Positions 37,229-47,249 are shown, counted from the first letter of the stretch. The stretch is 64,000 bases of DNA from Bacteroidota bacterium (GCA_018267725.1 JAFDXY010000006.1:16015-80014); one strand, 5' to 3'. The notes: generated by a model not told the origin, from the letters alone. A program made the numbers and translations.

Positions 37229-38884
37229 TTATTTATTCACTTTTGCCCAAGTGTCTTTTAAAGTAACCGTTCTGTTAAAAACAAGTTTTTGCTCATTACT
37301 ATTTTTATCTAAACAAAAATAACCTTTTCGTAAAAATTGATAACGTTCGTTAATTACAGCATTTTTTAAAACCGGCTCTGCATAAGCCGTAGCAATAATT
37401 TGCAAAGAAGATGGATTAATATAATCTTTAAAATCTCCTTCGGCTGCATCTACATTTTCAACAGTTAATAATCTATCATACAAACGTAACTCAACAGGCA
37501 CGGCATGTTTAGCACTAACCCAATGCAATACGCTTTTTACATGAATGCCACTTGTATCACTTCCACTTTTACTTTCAGGAATGTAAGTGCATTTTAATTC
37601 TGTAATATTTCCTTCTGTATCTTTTACAACTTCTTCGCATTTAATAATGTAAGCTCCTTTTAATCTTACCATTCCGCCGGGGCAAAGTCTAAAGAATTTT
37701 TTGGGAGGATTTTCCATAAAATCTTCTTTTTCTATATATAATTCTTTTGAAAAAGGAATTTGCCTGTTACCTGTATTTTCATCTTCAGGATTATTTTCAG
37801 ATGAAAGCATTTCTTCTGTTTGAGTGTAATTGGTAATAGTAATTTTTAATGGTTCTAACACTACCATTCTGCGTAAAGAAATTTTGTTTAAATGTTCGCG
37901 TACACAAAACTCCAATAAGCCAATATCAATTAAATTTTCTCTTCGTGCAATACCAATTTTATCGCAAAATTCTCTAATACTTTCTGCAGTATAACCTCTT
38001 CTTCGCATGCCGCTAATGGTTGGCATACGCGGATCATCCCAAGCTGAAACATATTTTTCATTTACTAATTGCAAAAGTTTACGCTTACTCATTACAGTAT
38101 AAGTCATATTTAATCTTGCAAACTCGTATTGATGAGAAGGAAATATATTTAATTTTTCTATAAACCAATTATATAATTCTCTATGCGGAATAAATTCTAA
38201 AGTGCAAATGCTATGTGTAATATTTTCTATTGAATCGCTTTGCCCGTGTGCAAAATCGTACATGGGATAAATACACCATTTATTGCCTGTTCGGTGGTGG
38301 TGTGCATGTTTAATGCGGTAAATAATGGGGTCTCGCATTAACATATTAGATGAAGCCATATCAATCTTTGCACGCAACACTTTGCTGCCATCTTCATACT
38401 TGCCTTCTTTCATTTCTTCAAACAATTGCAAATTTTCTGCAACTGTTCTTTCAGCATATTTATTTCTTTTTCCTGCAGTTGTTGGTGTACCTTTTTGTTC
38501 GGCAATTTCATCGCTGGTGCTATCATCTACATAAGCTAATTCTTTTTCAATTAACTGTTTTGCAAATACATATAAATTATCAAAATAATTGCTTGCGTAT
38601 AATTCATTTGCCCAATTAAAACCTAACCATTTAACATCTTCTTTAATACTTTCAACATACTCTGTTTCTTCGGTAGATGGGTTTGTATCATCAAACCTTA
38701 AGTTAGTTTTACCGCCATATTTTTTTGCTAAACCAAAATTTAAGCAAATGCTTTTTGCATGACCAATATGCAAATAACCATTGGGCTCGGGAGGAAATCT
38801 TGTTAAAATATTTTTATGTTTTCCCGCTGCTAAATCTGCTTCAATAATTTCTTCAATGAAATTTAAACTTTTCTCTCCATCCAT
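37229..38884 (-). CDS. glnS: Glutaminyl-tRNA synthetase
   Basis: A 551-residue class I synthetase. The HIGH motif lies in PPEPNGYLHIGHAKS (31-45) and the KMSKS-type loop in TVMSKRKLLQLV. The GlnRS-type C-terminal anticodon-binding beta-barrels follow (LRLCPGGMVRLKGAYIIKCEEV region). It charges tRNA-Gln directly, so this organism need not depend on the Gat amidotransferase for glutamine. GluRS is excluded by the typical GlnRS N-terminus and length. Confidence 0.95.
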   Translation of the reverse strand: MDGEKSLNFIEEIIEADLAAGKHKNILTRFPPEPNGYLHIGHAKSICLNFGLAKKYGGKTNLRFDDTNPSTEETEYVESIKEDVKWLGFNWANELYASNYFDNLYVFAKQLIEKELAYVDDSTSDEIAEQKGTPTTAGKRNKYAERTVAENLQLFEEMKEGKYEDGSKVLRAKIDMASSNMLMRDPIIYRIKHAHHHRTGNKWCIYPMYDFAHGQSDSIENITHSICTLEFIPHRELYNWFIEKLNIFPSHQYEFARLNMTYTVMSKRKLLQLVNEKYVSAWDDPRMPTISGMRRRGYTAESIREFCDKIGIARRENLIDIGLLEFCVREHLNKISLRRMVVLEPLKITITNYTQTEEMLSSENNPEDENTGNRQIPFSKELYIEKEDFMENPPKKFFRLCPGGMVRLKGAYIIKCEEVVKDTEGNITELKCTYIPESKSGSDTSGIHVKSVLHWVSAKHAVPVELRLYDRLLTVENVDAAEGDFKDYINPSSLQIIATAYAEPVLKNAVINERYQFLRKGYFCLDKNSNEQKLVFNRTVTLKDTWAKVNK

Positions 38885-38927
38885 AATTTATATTGTATTG
38901 CAAATGTACGTTTTGAAATAAGTTGTT

Positions 38928-39413
38928 TTATTTTAAATTATCTCCTTTAAAACTTAATGGCAGCAATTGGTTTGCTTGTTGAATGATATAAACTTTACCT
39001 GATAAGCCCCCTAAAATTAAGCGTATAGAATGATGCCTTGTTTCAAACTCTAACAAACTTTGCCTACACATTCCGCAAGGTGATATTGGTTGATGGCTGT
39101 TGGTATTTGCATTGTGATTGTGATAACTTATTGCCATTGTTTGAATACCAATATTTGGATGAATAGAAGCTGCTGTTGCCATTAAAGCTCTTTCTGCACA
39201 AAGTGTTACGGGGTAACTTGCATTTTCTTGATTGGTTCCTGTAACTATTGCACCATTATCCATTAAAGCTGCTGCACCAACAAAAAAATTAGAGTAAGGT
39301 GCATAAGCTTGTTCTGCAATTTGCCTTGCTTGTGTTAATAATGCTGCATCTTGTGCATTTAATTCCTCTATACTTTCATACACTTCAAAAGAAAAATTGT
39401 GCGTTTCTTTCAT
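38928..39413 (-). CDS. cdd: Cytidine deaminase
   Basis: A 161-residue zinc enzyme with the catalytic CAERALMA (Cys and Glu) and the second zinc motif PCGMCRQSLLEF. It deaminates cytidine and deoxycytidine to uridine forms for pyrimidine salvage. The start is at the ATG for MKETHNF (39413); an upstream in-frame ATG at 39440 lies in the palindromic leader and is less likely. Confidence 0.92.
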   Translation of the reverse strand: MKETHNFSFEVYESIEELNAQDAALLTQARQIAEQAYAPYSNFFVGAAALMDNGAIVTGTNQENASYPVTLCAERALMATAASIHPNIGIQTMAISYHNHNANTNSHQPISPCGMCRQSLLEFETRHHSIRLILGGLSGKVYIIQQANQLLPLSFKGDNLK

Positions 39414-39440
39414 TATTATTTTTTTTAATATAAAATACAT

Positions 39441-39469
39441 TAAGCAATTGTGTAATATTTAATTGCTTA
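39441..39469. repeat. Palindrome upstream of cdd
   Basis: Perfect 9-base arms TAAGCAATT and AATTGCTTA with an 11-base spacer lie just upstream of the cytidine deaminase start. It could be an operator or part of the leader; it has no clear T-run for termination. Confidence 0.5.
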
Positions 39470-39477
39470 TAACAAAA

Positions 39478-39504
39478 AGTCCTCACAGTTTTATTGCGAG
39501 GACT
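39478..39504 (-). terminator. Terminator after lepB
   Basis: Minus-strand hairpin AGTCCTC / GAGGACT with a 13-base loop, followed by TTTTTG. It lies 21 bases beyond the lepB stop and separates it from cdd. Confidence 0.8.
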
Positions 39505-39524
39505 GTCGAAGTTAATGAAATTTT

Positions 39525-41075
39525 TTATTTAATCACGCTGAACATTCTTTTCCAACGCGGACCACCATCCCAACTAAACCAAATTAATGATGCACTACCA
39601 ACAATATGCGTTTCGGGTACAAAGCCCCAAAAGCGGCTATCTTGGCTATTGTGTCTGTTATCTCCCATCATCCAATAATAATTGTATTTGAATGTGTATT
39701 GGGTAGTTGGTTTTCCATCAATAATAAATTGATTGTTATTTTCTTGTAACGAATGACCTTCGTAATTGCTTATCAATCTTCTATAAATATCAATATTATC
39801 TTTTGTAAGCGTTACCGTTACTCCTTTTTTGGGAATGTATAATTTGCCGTAATTATCAACCGTCCAAGATTTTGTATTTTCAGAATATGGAAATAACATA
39901 CCCGGAAAAGTTGGAACTTGAATTACTTTAATATTTAATACATTAGGCAATTTTTTAATTTGTTCTATTGCAGCAGCAGTAAAGGTTCCACTATATGTAC
40001 TATCTTTTGAAAAGCTTTGATTAATTGCAGTTGCTTCATCATCAGTTAAATTTAATTCGGTAGCAATAGCAGTAAAATCAATTCTATTTCCGTTGGTTTT
40101 TATTGCATAATCACATTGAGAAGCAGGAGCCATATATGCTTTGTTTCCATTTACATATAAATAACCATCTATTACTTGAATAGTATCTCCGCCAACTGCT
40201 ACGCAACGTTTAATGTAGTTATCTGTTTTATCATACGGATGTACTAAAATTCTATTCTCATAATAATCTCTCAATTTTTCTCTGTTACCATTAAACTTGT
40301 TACCACCATTATTTTGTAATATTTCAATATCTCTATCATTTAATACATCGTAATAAGGATGTGCAGAACCAAAGCCTGGTAAATTTATAATTGTATCTCC
40401 TGCGGGGAAATTAAATACTACTACATCATTTCTTTGTACTTCTTTAAAACCAACAGTGCGTTTATAAGGTAACTGTATCCATTTTAAATAAGATGGTGTT
40501 GTTTCACTTCCGGGTAATGTATTGTGTACAAATGGAAATGATAAAGGTGTGGTTGGAATTCTTGCTCCGTAAGTCATTTTACTTACAAATAAAAAATCGT
40601 GTACCATTAAAGTTTTTTCCATACTTCCGGTAGGAATAACATAAGCTTCAAAAACAAATGTTCTTATAATAGTTGCTGCAACAACGGCAAATACACCAGC
40701 ATCAATCCACTCGCGAGAAGCAGGTTTTTTATACAACTTAAAGCCTTTATCGCCAATCCATTTTACATTATCAGAAAAACCTATATAAGGAAGGTAAAGA
40801 AAGGGAAAGAACACAATCAATGTATGTTGAATAATATTAAATTTTCCGAAATGCATTACTAAAATAATAGTAATCCAAATGGTTATGAATTGCCCCGCAA
40901 TAGGAATTAATTGCAGCCAAAACCATATTTTTTTTATATTACATTTTTCTACAATTAACCAAGTGTTGTAAAAAGGTATTAGGGCTTTCCAAGATTCTAA
41001 ACCCATTTTTTTAAACATGCCATATACGCCAACAAACCAACCTATTACTCCTATAATTAATATAAACCAGCCCAT
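39525..41075 (-). CDS. lepB: Signal peptidase I
   Basis: A 516-residue Bacteroidota-type leader peptidase. The N-terminal 95 residues hold about three membrane helices in a DUF5684-like region. The peptidase part has the catalytic Ser in [10 protein letters not shown] (Ser151), the general base Lys in [11 protein letters not shown] (Lys289) and the [17 protein letters not shown] box near the end. A large insert between the catalytic motifs is normal for this phylum. It cleaves signal peptides of exported proteins at the periplasmic face. Confidence 0.93.
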   Translation of the reverse strand: MGWFILIIGVIGWFVGVYGMFKKMGLESWKALIPFYNTWLIVEKCNIKKIWFWLQLIPIAGQFITIWITIILVMHFGKFNIIQHTLIVFFPFLYLPYIGFSDNVKWIGDKGFKLYKKPASREWIDAGVFAVVAATIIRTFVFEAYVIPTGSMEKTLMVHDFLFVSKMTYGARIPTTPLSFPFVHNTLPGSETTPSYLKWIQLPYKRTVGFKEVQRNDVVVFNFPAGDTIINLPGFGSAHPYYDVLNDRDIEILQNNGGNKFNGNREKLRDYYENRILVHPYDKTDNYIKRCVAVGGDTIQVIDGYLYVNGNKAYMAPASQCDYAIKTNGNRIDFTAIATELNLTDDEATAINQSFSKDSTYSGTFTAAAIEQIKKLPNVLNIKVIQVPTFPGMLFPYSENTKSWTVDNYGKLYIPKKGVTVTLTKDNIDIYRRLISNYEGHSLQENNNQFIIDGKPTTQYTFKYNYYWMMGDNRHNSQDSRFWGFVPETHIVGSASLIWFSWDGGPRWKRMFSVIK

Positions 41076-41178
41076 AATTATTGTTTAATTATTAAAATGA
41101 TTTTGCAATGTTATGCAGTTAGCGTTGTTTATGTTTGAATTCTTATAAATTAAATGTTAAAAGATTTTTTCTAACCTT

Positions 41179-41370
41179 TTAAGCAAGTTTTACATTAACA
41201 GCAGTTGGGCCTTTTGCTCCTTCTTTTATTTCAAAAACAACATTATCGTTTTCTTTTATTTCATCTTTTAACCCTGAAACGTGTACAAAAATTTCTTTGC
41301 CCGTTCCTTCAACTTTAATAAAACCAAAGCCTTTTGTTTGGTTAAAAAATTTTACTGTTCCTTTTTCCAT
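41179..41370 (-). CDS. cspA: Cold-shock domain protein
   Basis: A 63-residue OB-fold protein with both RNA-binding motifs: KGFGFI (RNP1) and IFVHVSG (RNP2). Members melt RNA secondary structure. The KGAKGPTAVNV-type end is usual for Bacteroidota cold-shock proteins. It is single and lies between lepB and the response-regulator gene; no long cold-shock leader is visible within the 35-base gap. Confidence 0.93.
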   Translation of the reverse strand: MEKGTVKFFNQTKGFGFIKVEGTGKEIFVHVSGLKDEIKENDNVVFEIKEGAKGPTAVNVKLA

Positions 41371-41405
41371 TGTGTGTATTGTTTTAAATTAATGAATAAA
41401 CAAAT

Positions 41406-42566
41406 TTATTTAGGTGCAACATAACTTTTAATATCATCAACAGTAATAATTTTTCCTGAAAGTATTACTAATCTTTCTACAACGTTTCTTAATTCACGAA
41501 TATTACCCGTCCAATTGTGTTGCTGCAAAGCCTTTACTGCATTGGGTTCTATAGTTTTTATAGCCTGATTATATTCTTGTGCAACCGTATCTAAAAAATA
41601 ATTTACTAATAATGGAATATCATCTCTTCTTTCATTTAAAGAGGGAACATGAATTAAAATAACGCTTAATCTATGATACAAATCTAACCTGAAATTCTTA
41701 GCTTCAACTTCTTTCAATAAATCTTTATTGGTTGCAGCCACTACTCTAACATCTACATTAATTTCTTTATCGCCTCCTACTCTTGTTATTTTACCTTCTT
41801 GTAATGCACGTAATACTTTGGCTTGGGCACTTAAACTCATATCTCCAATTTCATCTAAAAATAAAGTGCCTCCATTGGCTTGTTCAAATTTACCAATGCG
41901 TTGTTTTATGGCAGAAGTAAAGGAACCTTTTTCATGACCAAACAATTCGCTTTCAATTAGTTCTGAAGGAATAGCAGCACAGTTTACTTCAACAATAGCA
42001 TTAGCGTTTCTTTCACTTTTTTCGTGTAGCCAACGTGCTACTAATTCTTTACCGCTTCCGTTTTCTCCGGTAATTAAAACTCTTGCATCGGTTGGTGCTA
42101 CTTTATCAATTGTTTGTTTAATTTTTTTAATAATATCACTTTCACCAACTATTTCTTGTACGTTGCTTACTTTGCGTTTAAGTGTTTTAGTTTCTTTAAC
42201 CAAACTTCCTTTATCCATTGCATTACGAATGGTTATTAGCAGCCTGTTTAAATCGGGAGGTTTTGCTATATAATCAAATGCACCTTTTTTTACGGCATCA
42301 ACAGCGGTTTCAATATTACCATGCCCGCTAATCATAATAATAGGTACATCACTATTTATTTCAATAGCTTTTTGTAAAAATTCAATACCATCTAATTTAG
42401 GCATTTTAATATCACATAAAACAACATCATAAGTTGTAGAAGAAAATTTTTTTAATGCATCTTCACCATCGGTTGCTTCCTCTACTTTATAACCTTCATT
42501 ACTTAAAATATCTTTTAAAACATTTCTAATAGCACGTTCATCATCTACAATTAAAATATTAGGCAT
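41406..42566 (-). CDS. NtrC-like AAA+ response regulator lacking a DNA-binding domain
   Basis: A 386-residue protein with a receiver domain (Asp52 in LCDIKMP; Lys in YIAKPPD) and a sigma-54-activator AAA+ domain (Walker A GENGSGKE 167-174, Walker B TLFLDEIGD 234-242). The sigma-54 contact loop GAFTGA reads GSFTSA (214-219). The protein ends right after the AAA+ C-terminal helices with no Fis-type helix-turn-helix. Such a form would act from solution or do something other than classical enhancer binding. No histidine kinase is adjacent. Confidence 0.88.
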   Translation of the reverse strand: MPNILIVDDERAIRNVLKDILSNEGYKVEEATDGEDALKKFSSTTYDVVLCDIKMPKLDGIEFLQKAIEINSDVPIIMISGHGNIETAVDAVKKGAFDYIAKPPDLNRLLITIRNAMDKGSLVKETKTLKRKVSNVQEIVGESDIIKKIKQTIDKVAPTDARVLITGENGSGKELVARWLHEKSERNANAIVEVNCAAIPSELIESELFGHEKGSFTSAIKQRIGKFEQANGGTLFLDEIGDMSLSAQAKVLRALQEGKITRVGGDKEINVDVRVVAATNKDLLKEVEAKNFRLDLYHRLSVILIHVPSLNERRDDIPLLVNYFLDTVAQEYNQAIKTIEPNAVKALQQHNWTGNIRELRNVVERLVILSGKIITVDDIKSYVAPK

Positions 42567-42717
42567 AAGAATTTTTTATTAAACAAAATGGCATTAATGC
42601 TTCGTGCCAAAAATAAAGATATGTGTTAAACAAGTTTTACTATTTGTATGCTTTAATTATTTATTAACTGTAATAATTTATGTTGGCTTATCTTCGCCGC
42701 AGTTTAAAAATTTACCA

Positions 42718-43929
42718 ATGAATTTACATGAATATCAAGCCAAAGAGCTTCTTAAAAAGTATAATGTTCCGGTACAAGAAGGTATTGCTGTAGATACAGT
42801 TATGGCTGCCGAAGAAGCTTACAGACAAATTAAAACACAAACCAATAATAATTTTGCAGTAGTAAAAGCTCAAATACATGCCGGCGGAAGAGGTAAGGGA
42901 AAAATTATAGAAACAGGTGTTAACGGCGTAAAAGTTGGTAAAAGTGTTGATGATATTAGCAGTTTTGCTAAAGGTATTTTAGGTGGCACATTAGTTACAG
43001 TGCAAACAGGTGCTGCAGGTAAAAAAGTAAATAAAATTTTAGTAGCACAAGATGTTTATTATGATGGACCCAATAAACAAAAAGAGTTTTACTTATCAAT
43101 TTTATTAGACCGTTCAAAAGGAGAAAATGTAATTATGTATTCTACCGAAGGTGGAATGGATATTGAAGAAGTTGCACACAATACTCCTGAAAAAATATTT
43201 AAAGAGTGGGTACATCCAAGTGGCGGTTTGCAAGGGTTTCAGGCAAGAAAAATTGCTTTTAATTTAGGTTTAAGTGGCGAGGCATTTAAAAACTGCGTAA
43301 AATTTGTAACCAATTTATACAAAGCATACGTTGGGTTAGATTGCTCTATGCTTGAAATTAATCCACTATTTAAAACAAGCGATGAAAAAATAATTGCAGT
43401 TGATTGTAAAATGAATTTAGATGAAAATGCTTTAATGCGTCATCCTGATTTAGCTGCATTAAGAGATATTACAGAAGAAGACCCAACCGAAGTAGAAGCC
43501 GGTAGATTTAATTTAAACTTTGTAAAATTAGATGGCAATGTTGGCTGTATGGTAAACGGTGCAGGCTTAGCAATGGCAACTATGGATATGATTAAATTAA
43601 GTGGTGGAGAACCTGCAAACTTTTTAGATGTAGGCGGTACTGCCAATGCACAAACTGTTGAAGCAGGCTTTAGAATTATAATGAAAGACCCCAACGTAAA
43701 AGCCATTCTTATAAATATTTTTGGTGGAATTGTGCGTTGCGATCGTGTAGCAGCCGGAGTAATTGAAGCATACAACAAATTAGGAAATATTAATATACCT
43801 ATTATTGTACGTTTACAAGGCACCAATGCAGCCGAAGCAAAAAAATTAATTGATGAAAGTGGCTTAAAAGTACAATCTGCTATTTTATTAAGTGAAGCAG
43901 CAGACTTAGTAAAAAAAGCCGTTGCATAA
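42718..43929 (+). CDS. sucC: Succinyl-CoA synthetase beta subunit
   Basis: A 403-residue subunit with the N-terminal ATP-grasp start MNLHEYQAKELLKKYNVP, the nucleotide-binding KAQIHAGGRGKGK, and the C-terminal CoA ligase block MVNGAGLAMATMDMIKLSGGEPANFLDVGG plus NIFGGIVRCD. It makes succinate and ATP or GTP in the TCA cycle. I use the ATG at 42718, which is the conserved family start. The alpha subunit sucD is not adjacent. Confidence 0.94.
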   Translation: MNLHEYQAKELLKKYNVPVQEGIAVDTVMAAEEAYRQIKTQTNNNFAVVKAQIHAGGRGKGKIIETGVNGVKVGKSVDDISSFAKGILGGTLVTVQTGAAGKKVNKILVAQDVYYDGPNKQKEFYLSILLDRSKGENVIMYSTEGGMDIEEVAHNTPEKIFKEWVHPSGGLQGFQARKIAFNLGLSGEAFKNCVKFVTNLYKAYVGLDCSMLEINPLFKTSDEKIIAVDCKMNLDENALMRHPDLAALRDITEEDPTEVEAGRFNLNFVKLDGNVGCMVNGAGLAMATMDMIKLSGGEPANFLDVGGTANAQTVEAGFRIIMKDPNVKAILINIFGGIVRCDRVAAGVIEAYNKLGNINIPIIVRLQGTNAAEAKKLIDESGLKVQSAILLSEAADLVKKAVA

Positions 43930-43943
43930 AAAACACACAACAC

Positions 43944-43992
43944 TTTTCTTATTCAAAATAAAAAATGTAATTAAATAGTTTGAATAAGAAAA
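43944..43992. repeat. Inverted repeat after sucC
   Basis: Perfect 14-base arms TTTTCTTATTCAAA and TTTGAATAAGAAAA around a 21-base spacer. It lies 14 bases after the sucC stop and can work as a terminator in either direction, although it is A/T rich. Confidence 0.65.
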
Positions 43993-44003
43993 CTATTTTA
44001 GTT

Positions 44004-44067
44004 GCTTGTTGAATAAATTTTAATAAACGTATTATTCACTATAATAAAAATCGTTTGTTCAACAAGC
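44004..44067. repeat. Second inverted repeat between sucC and mgtE
   Basis: Perfect 10-base arms GCTTGTTGAA (44004-44013) and TTCAACAAGC (44058-44067). Together with the preceding palindrome this makes the sucC-mgtE gap almost fully structured. It might regulate mgtE, whose start is 55 bases later. Confidence 0.55.
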
Positions 44068-44121
44068 ATCTATTTCATACAAATTATTCTTTCAATAAAC
44101 TCATTTCTTTAAATTGCACAC

Positions 44122-45528
44122 ATGAGTTTGGAGTTAGTACATCTAAGTATCGTAGAGCAATTTGAATTACTTGTTCAAGCAGAAAATAAATTTGCTTTAA
44201 GTGAATTTTTAAACGAACAAAATATTAGTGATGTTGCCGAGCTAATTAATCAATTCCCCGATTATGAGGCATTAATAATTGGCACTATGGCCGTGCACCG
44301 TGCTGTTAGTGTGTTTAAAATTTTAGATATTTCAGAGCAAAAAAATATTATACAAAATTTACCTAATTACAAAACTGCCGAACTTTTAAATGAATTACCT
44401 GCCGATGATAGAACAGATTTTTTAGAAGAACTTCCCAACAGTGTAATAAGAGATTTAATTAAACTACTAAACCCCGAAGAAAGAAAAATTACGCTTTCTT
44501 TATTAGGATATCCTGAAGATAGCGTAGGCCGATTAATGACGCCCGATTATGTGTATGTATATGAACACAACACAGTAGAAGAAATTTTAACCACCATTAG
44601 AAAGTTTGCCAAAAACAGCGAAACTATTGATGTTATTTATGTAATAAACGAAAACGGGCAATTAATAGATGATATAAAAATTAAATCTATCATTTTAGCA
44701 GCACCCAATAAACGTGTTGATGAAATTATTGACGGACGTGTAGTTGCATTAAATGTGAATGACGATCAAGAACATGCCAACCAAGTTTTTAAAATGAACA
44801 ACAGAGTGGCTTTGCCTGTAGTAGATGCTAACAATATTTTATTAGGCATTGTAACTATTGATGATATGTTGTGGGTTGCCAACGAAGAATATAGCGAAGA
44901 CATTCAAAAAATTGGTGGTACCGAAGCATTAAACGAACCCTATTTAGATGTTCCGTTTTTTAAGTTAATGCAAAAAAGAGCAGGTTGGTTAATTGTTTTG
45001 TTTTTAAGTGAAATGCTTACAGCCACTGCTATGGGTTATTTTGCCGATGAAATTGCCAAAGCAGTTGTGCTTTCCATATTTGTTCCATTAATTATGAGTA
45101 GCGGCGGTAATAGTGGAAGCCAAGCAAGTACATTAATTATACAAGCAATGGCAGTTGGAGATGTGCATTTAAAAGATTGGTGGCGTGTAATGCGAAGAGA
45201 AATTTTTAGTGGTTTAACCTTAGGAACTATTTTAGGTATCATTGGTTTTTTTAGAATAGCTGTATGGCATGAATTAATGAAACATGGCATGATTGAAGAT
45301 TTATATGGCATTCATTGGCTTGAAATTGCATTTGTAGTTGGCTTTAGTTTAATTGGTGTTGTGTTATGGGGAACATTAACAGGCTCTATGCTACCTATTA
45401 TATTAAAAAAATTGGGAGCAGACCCTGCGGTATCATCTGCACCATTTGTTGCAACATTAGTTGATGTAACCGGTTTAGTTATTTATTTTTCTGTTGCAAT
45501 GTTATTTTTAAAAGGGCTGTTATTGTAA
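44122..45528 (+). CDS. mgtE: Magnesium transporter MgtE
   Basis: A 468-residue protein with an N-terminal MgtE_N helical domain (LPADDRTDFLEELP), two CBS domains (about 140-260, VGRLMTPDYVYV and NRVALPVVD) and five membrane helices starting with a KRAGWLIVLFLSEM block. The pore region SSGGNSGSQASTL and the last helix set are typical. It is a Mg2+-gated Mg2+ channel in the inner membrane. The structured leader upstream could be a Mg2+ sensor, but I see no match to a known class. Confidence 0.93.
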   Translation: MSLELVHLSIVEQFELLVQAENKFALSEFLNEQNISDVAELINQFPDYEALIIGTMAVHRAVSVFKILDISEQKNIIQNLPNYKTAELLNELPADDRTDFLEELPNSVIRDLIKLLNPEERKITLSLLGYPEDSVGRLMTPDYVYVYEHNTVEEILTTIRKFAKNSETIDVIYVINENGQLIDDIKIKSIILAAPNKRVDEIIDGRVVALNVNDDQEHANQVFKMNNRVALPVVDANNILLGIVTIDDMLWVANEEYSEDIQKIGGTEALNEPYLDVPFFKLMQKRAGWLIVLFLSEMLTATAMGYFADEIAKAVVLSIFVPLIMSSGGNSGSQASTLIIQAMAVGDVHLKDWWRVMRREIFSGLTLGTILGIIGFFRIAVWHELMKHGMIEDLYGIHWLEIAFVVGFSLIGVVLWGTLTGSMLPIILKKLGADPAVSSAPFVATLVDVTGLVIYFSVAMLFLKGLLL

Positions 45529-45584
45529 ACTAATTCATGCAACAAAGTCTTGCCTATCACCAAGTTTTTATTACAACAATTGTG

Positions 45585-46265
45585 TCATCTAAGTCCTAAT
45601 TTTTCAATTTTGTTTCCTATTGTTGTCTGTTTCATTTCTGTTTCTAATGCTTGGAAGTTTGCTTTTTGAACAGATTTGATAAAACTACCGTTGCTTAGTA
45701 AATGTATTTCATCGCAAGTGTCGCTCAATGTTGAGAAAATATGAGATGAAATAATAATTGTCTTGTCAAGTGCTTTTAGTTTATGGATAATTTCTGTGAT
45801 GATAATGTTACTTTGTATGTCCACTCCGTTAAATGGCTCATCAAGAATAAAGAAATCGTTGCCTTGTAATAGAATTGCTGTTAATGCCAACTTTTTTTTC
45901 ATACCTGTTGAATAAGTAGAAGCATATTGATTTAACGGTAAGTCAAAAATATTTCTGTTTTCAATGTCGGTCACTTTTATGTTTCGTGCATTGCAGAGTA
46001 ATTGGATATATTCATTGCCTGTAATTTTTTGAAAAAAGAACGGTTCTGTAAGCAGCAAACCAAGATGATTTTTAATTGGGTTCAGGTTTGAAATTATTTT
46101 GCCTTCGTAATTTTCTAAGTCTGCGATACACCTGAACAATGTTGTTTTTCCTGCACCATTTTCGCCAACAATGCCATATACTTTTCTTTTATCAAATTCA
46201 ATGTTGATATTTTTCAAGACTTCATTTGCTCCATATTTCTTTGATAGGTTTTGGATTGATATCAT
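45585..46265 (-). CDS. ABC transporter ATP-binding protein
   Basis: A 226-residue ATPase with Walker A GENGAGKTT, a weak signature YSTGMKKKLAL and Walker B FFILDEPFNG. It is short and resembles exporters of the ABC-2 type. It overlaps the permease gene by four bases, so the two make one transporter. Codon choice (more GAC, GTC and TTG) differs from the surrounding A/T-heavy genes, hinting at recent acquisition. The cargo is unknown. Confidence 0.85.
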   Translation of the reverse strand: MISIQNLSKKYGANEVLKNINIEFDKRKVYGIVGENGAGKTTLFRCIADLENYEGKIISNLNPIKNHLGLLLTEPFFFQKITGNEYIQLLCNARNIKVTDIENRNIFDLPLNQYASTYSTGMKKKLALTAILLQGNDFFILDEPFNGVDIQSNIIITEIIHKLKALDKTIIISSHIFSTLSDTCDEIHLLSNGSFIKSVQKANFQALETEMKQTTIGNKIEKLGLR

Positions 46266-47179
46266 TTCAATAAACTACTAAGTTGGTTTTCAGATTTTCG
46301 AAAAAGATAAGGTATTAAAACAAGTAGGATAGGCGGAAACCATAAACAAATAACCAAAAGAATACCTTGTGGAATGTTCATTTCATCAGGATAGGCGGAA
46401 TATTTGGTAACAATAATAGCTGTTAGAAAAGCCCAACCAACTAAGAAGAAAAGCAAAATCAAACCGATGTTTTGGTAAAAGAAAATTGAAAGAGCTAATG
46501 CTATCGGCAAAGCAAGTGAAAAAGAAAAAAGTATTGCTGTTTTTATTTTGCTAAGTAGAAATTGTCTTGGACTTTGGTTGTATGTCCAAACGTAATATTC
46601 ATTTTCAGGTTTTGTGTAGTAGCTTAATGTTGTTACAAACACAAGCAACATTGCAAATACGCCAAGATTAAAGTTGTTTACGGAAACAGCAATAAATGTC
46701 AATGCGTATGCCACAAAAAACAGAAAAAATGTGTTTCTAAAACCTGTCGTAAATTCAAATGGTCTTTTTGAAAATGGTGTCCAAATTGTAAAGTTCAATG
46801 TTGTCCGAAAATTTACAAGAGCTAAAATCGTTGTCAATGCCAAGGGCAAACCTGCAAAAAGAAAAAGTTGCTTGTAAAGTAGAAAAGCAAAGAAAGGTAT
46901 TGAGCAAATAAGGTTTTCCGTAATTCTGATTTTTTTTAATTGCGTGTCACCAAAGCAAATTTTTAAAAATTCAGTTCTACGAGTTTCTGAAAGTTTCCCG
47001 ATAAGTGTCAAAGCAAAAAGCAAATAGACATAAACCGCAAATTCGGTCTTGTTAAACAAATAAATTGAAAGTCCTACGAAACCAACAGTCAATAAAATAT
47101 AAGCAAGTAACGGTTCAAAGCCTGTGTCTTTAAACCGTCTGTTTGTCATTCTGTATTGAAGTTCAAAATATTCTTTCAC
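46262..47179 (-). CDS. ABC transporter permease (unknown substrate)
   Basis: A 305-residue membrane protein starting with GTG. It has about seven to eight hydrophobic segments and few charged residues between them. It pairs with the overlapping ATPase gene. No substrate-specific motif is seen; the pair resembles small ABC-2-type systems that export peptides or lipids. Codon use is unlike the neighbours, as for the ATPase. The A/T-rich gap upstream (47180-47249) may be the edge of the acquired segment. Confidence 0.7.
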   Translation of the reverse strand: MKEYFELQYRMTNRRFKDTGFEPLLAYILLTVGFVGLSIYLFNKTEFAVYVYLLFALTLIGKLSETRRTEFLKICFGDTQLKKIRITENLICSIPFFAFLLYKQLFLFAGLPLALTTILALVNFRTTLNFTIWTPFSKRPFEFTTGFRNTFFLFFVAYALTFIAVSVNNFNLGVFAMLLVFVTTLSYYTKPENEYYVWTYNQSPRQFLLSKIKTAILFSFSLALPIALALSIFFYQNIGLILLFFLVGWAFLTAIIVTKYSAYPDEMNIPQGILLVICLWFPPILLVLIPYLFRKSENQLSSLLK

Positions 47180-47249
47180 TTCTATTTATATAGCATTGTT
47201 CTATAATAGCTATTAACTTAATATTATATTAGTTGTTTATTTGTTTTAC

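Noticed and set aside
43440..43943. A 167-codon open frame antisense to sucC
   Set aside because: It mirrors a strongly conserved gene, has low-complexity composition and no recognisable domain; it is a shadow of sucC codon bias.
46326..46402. 13-base direct repeat AGGATAGGCGGAA in the permease gene
   Set aside because: Two short matches in unrelated parts of a coding region with no element features; likely coincidence.
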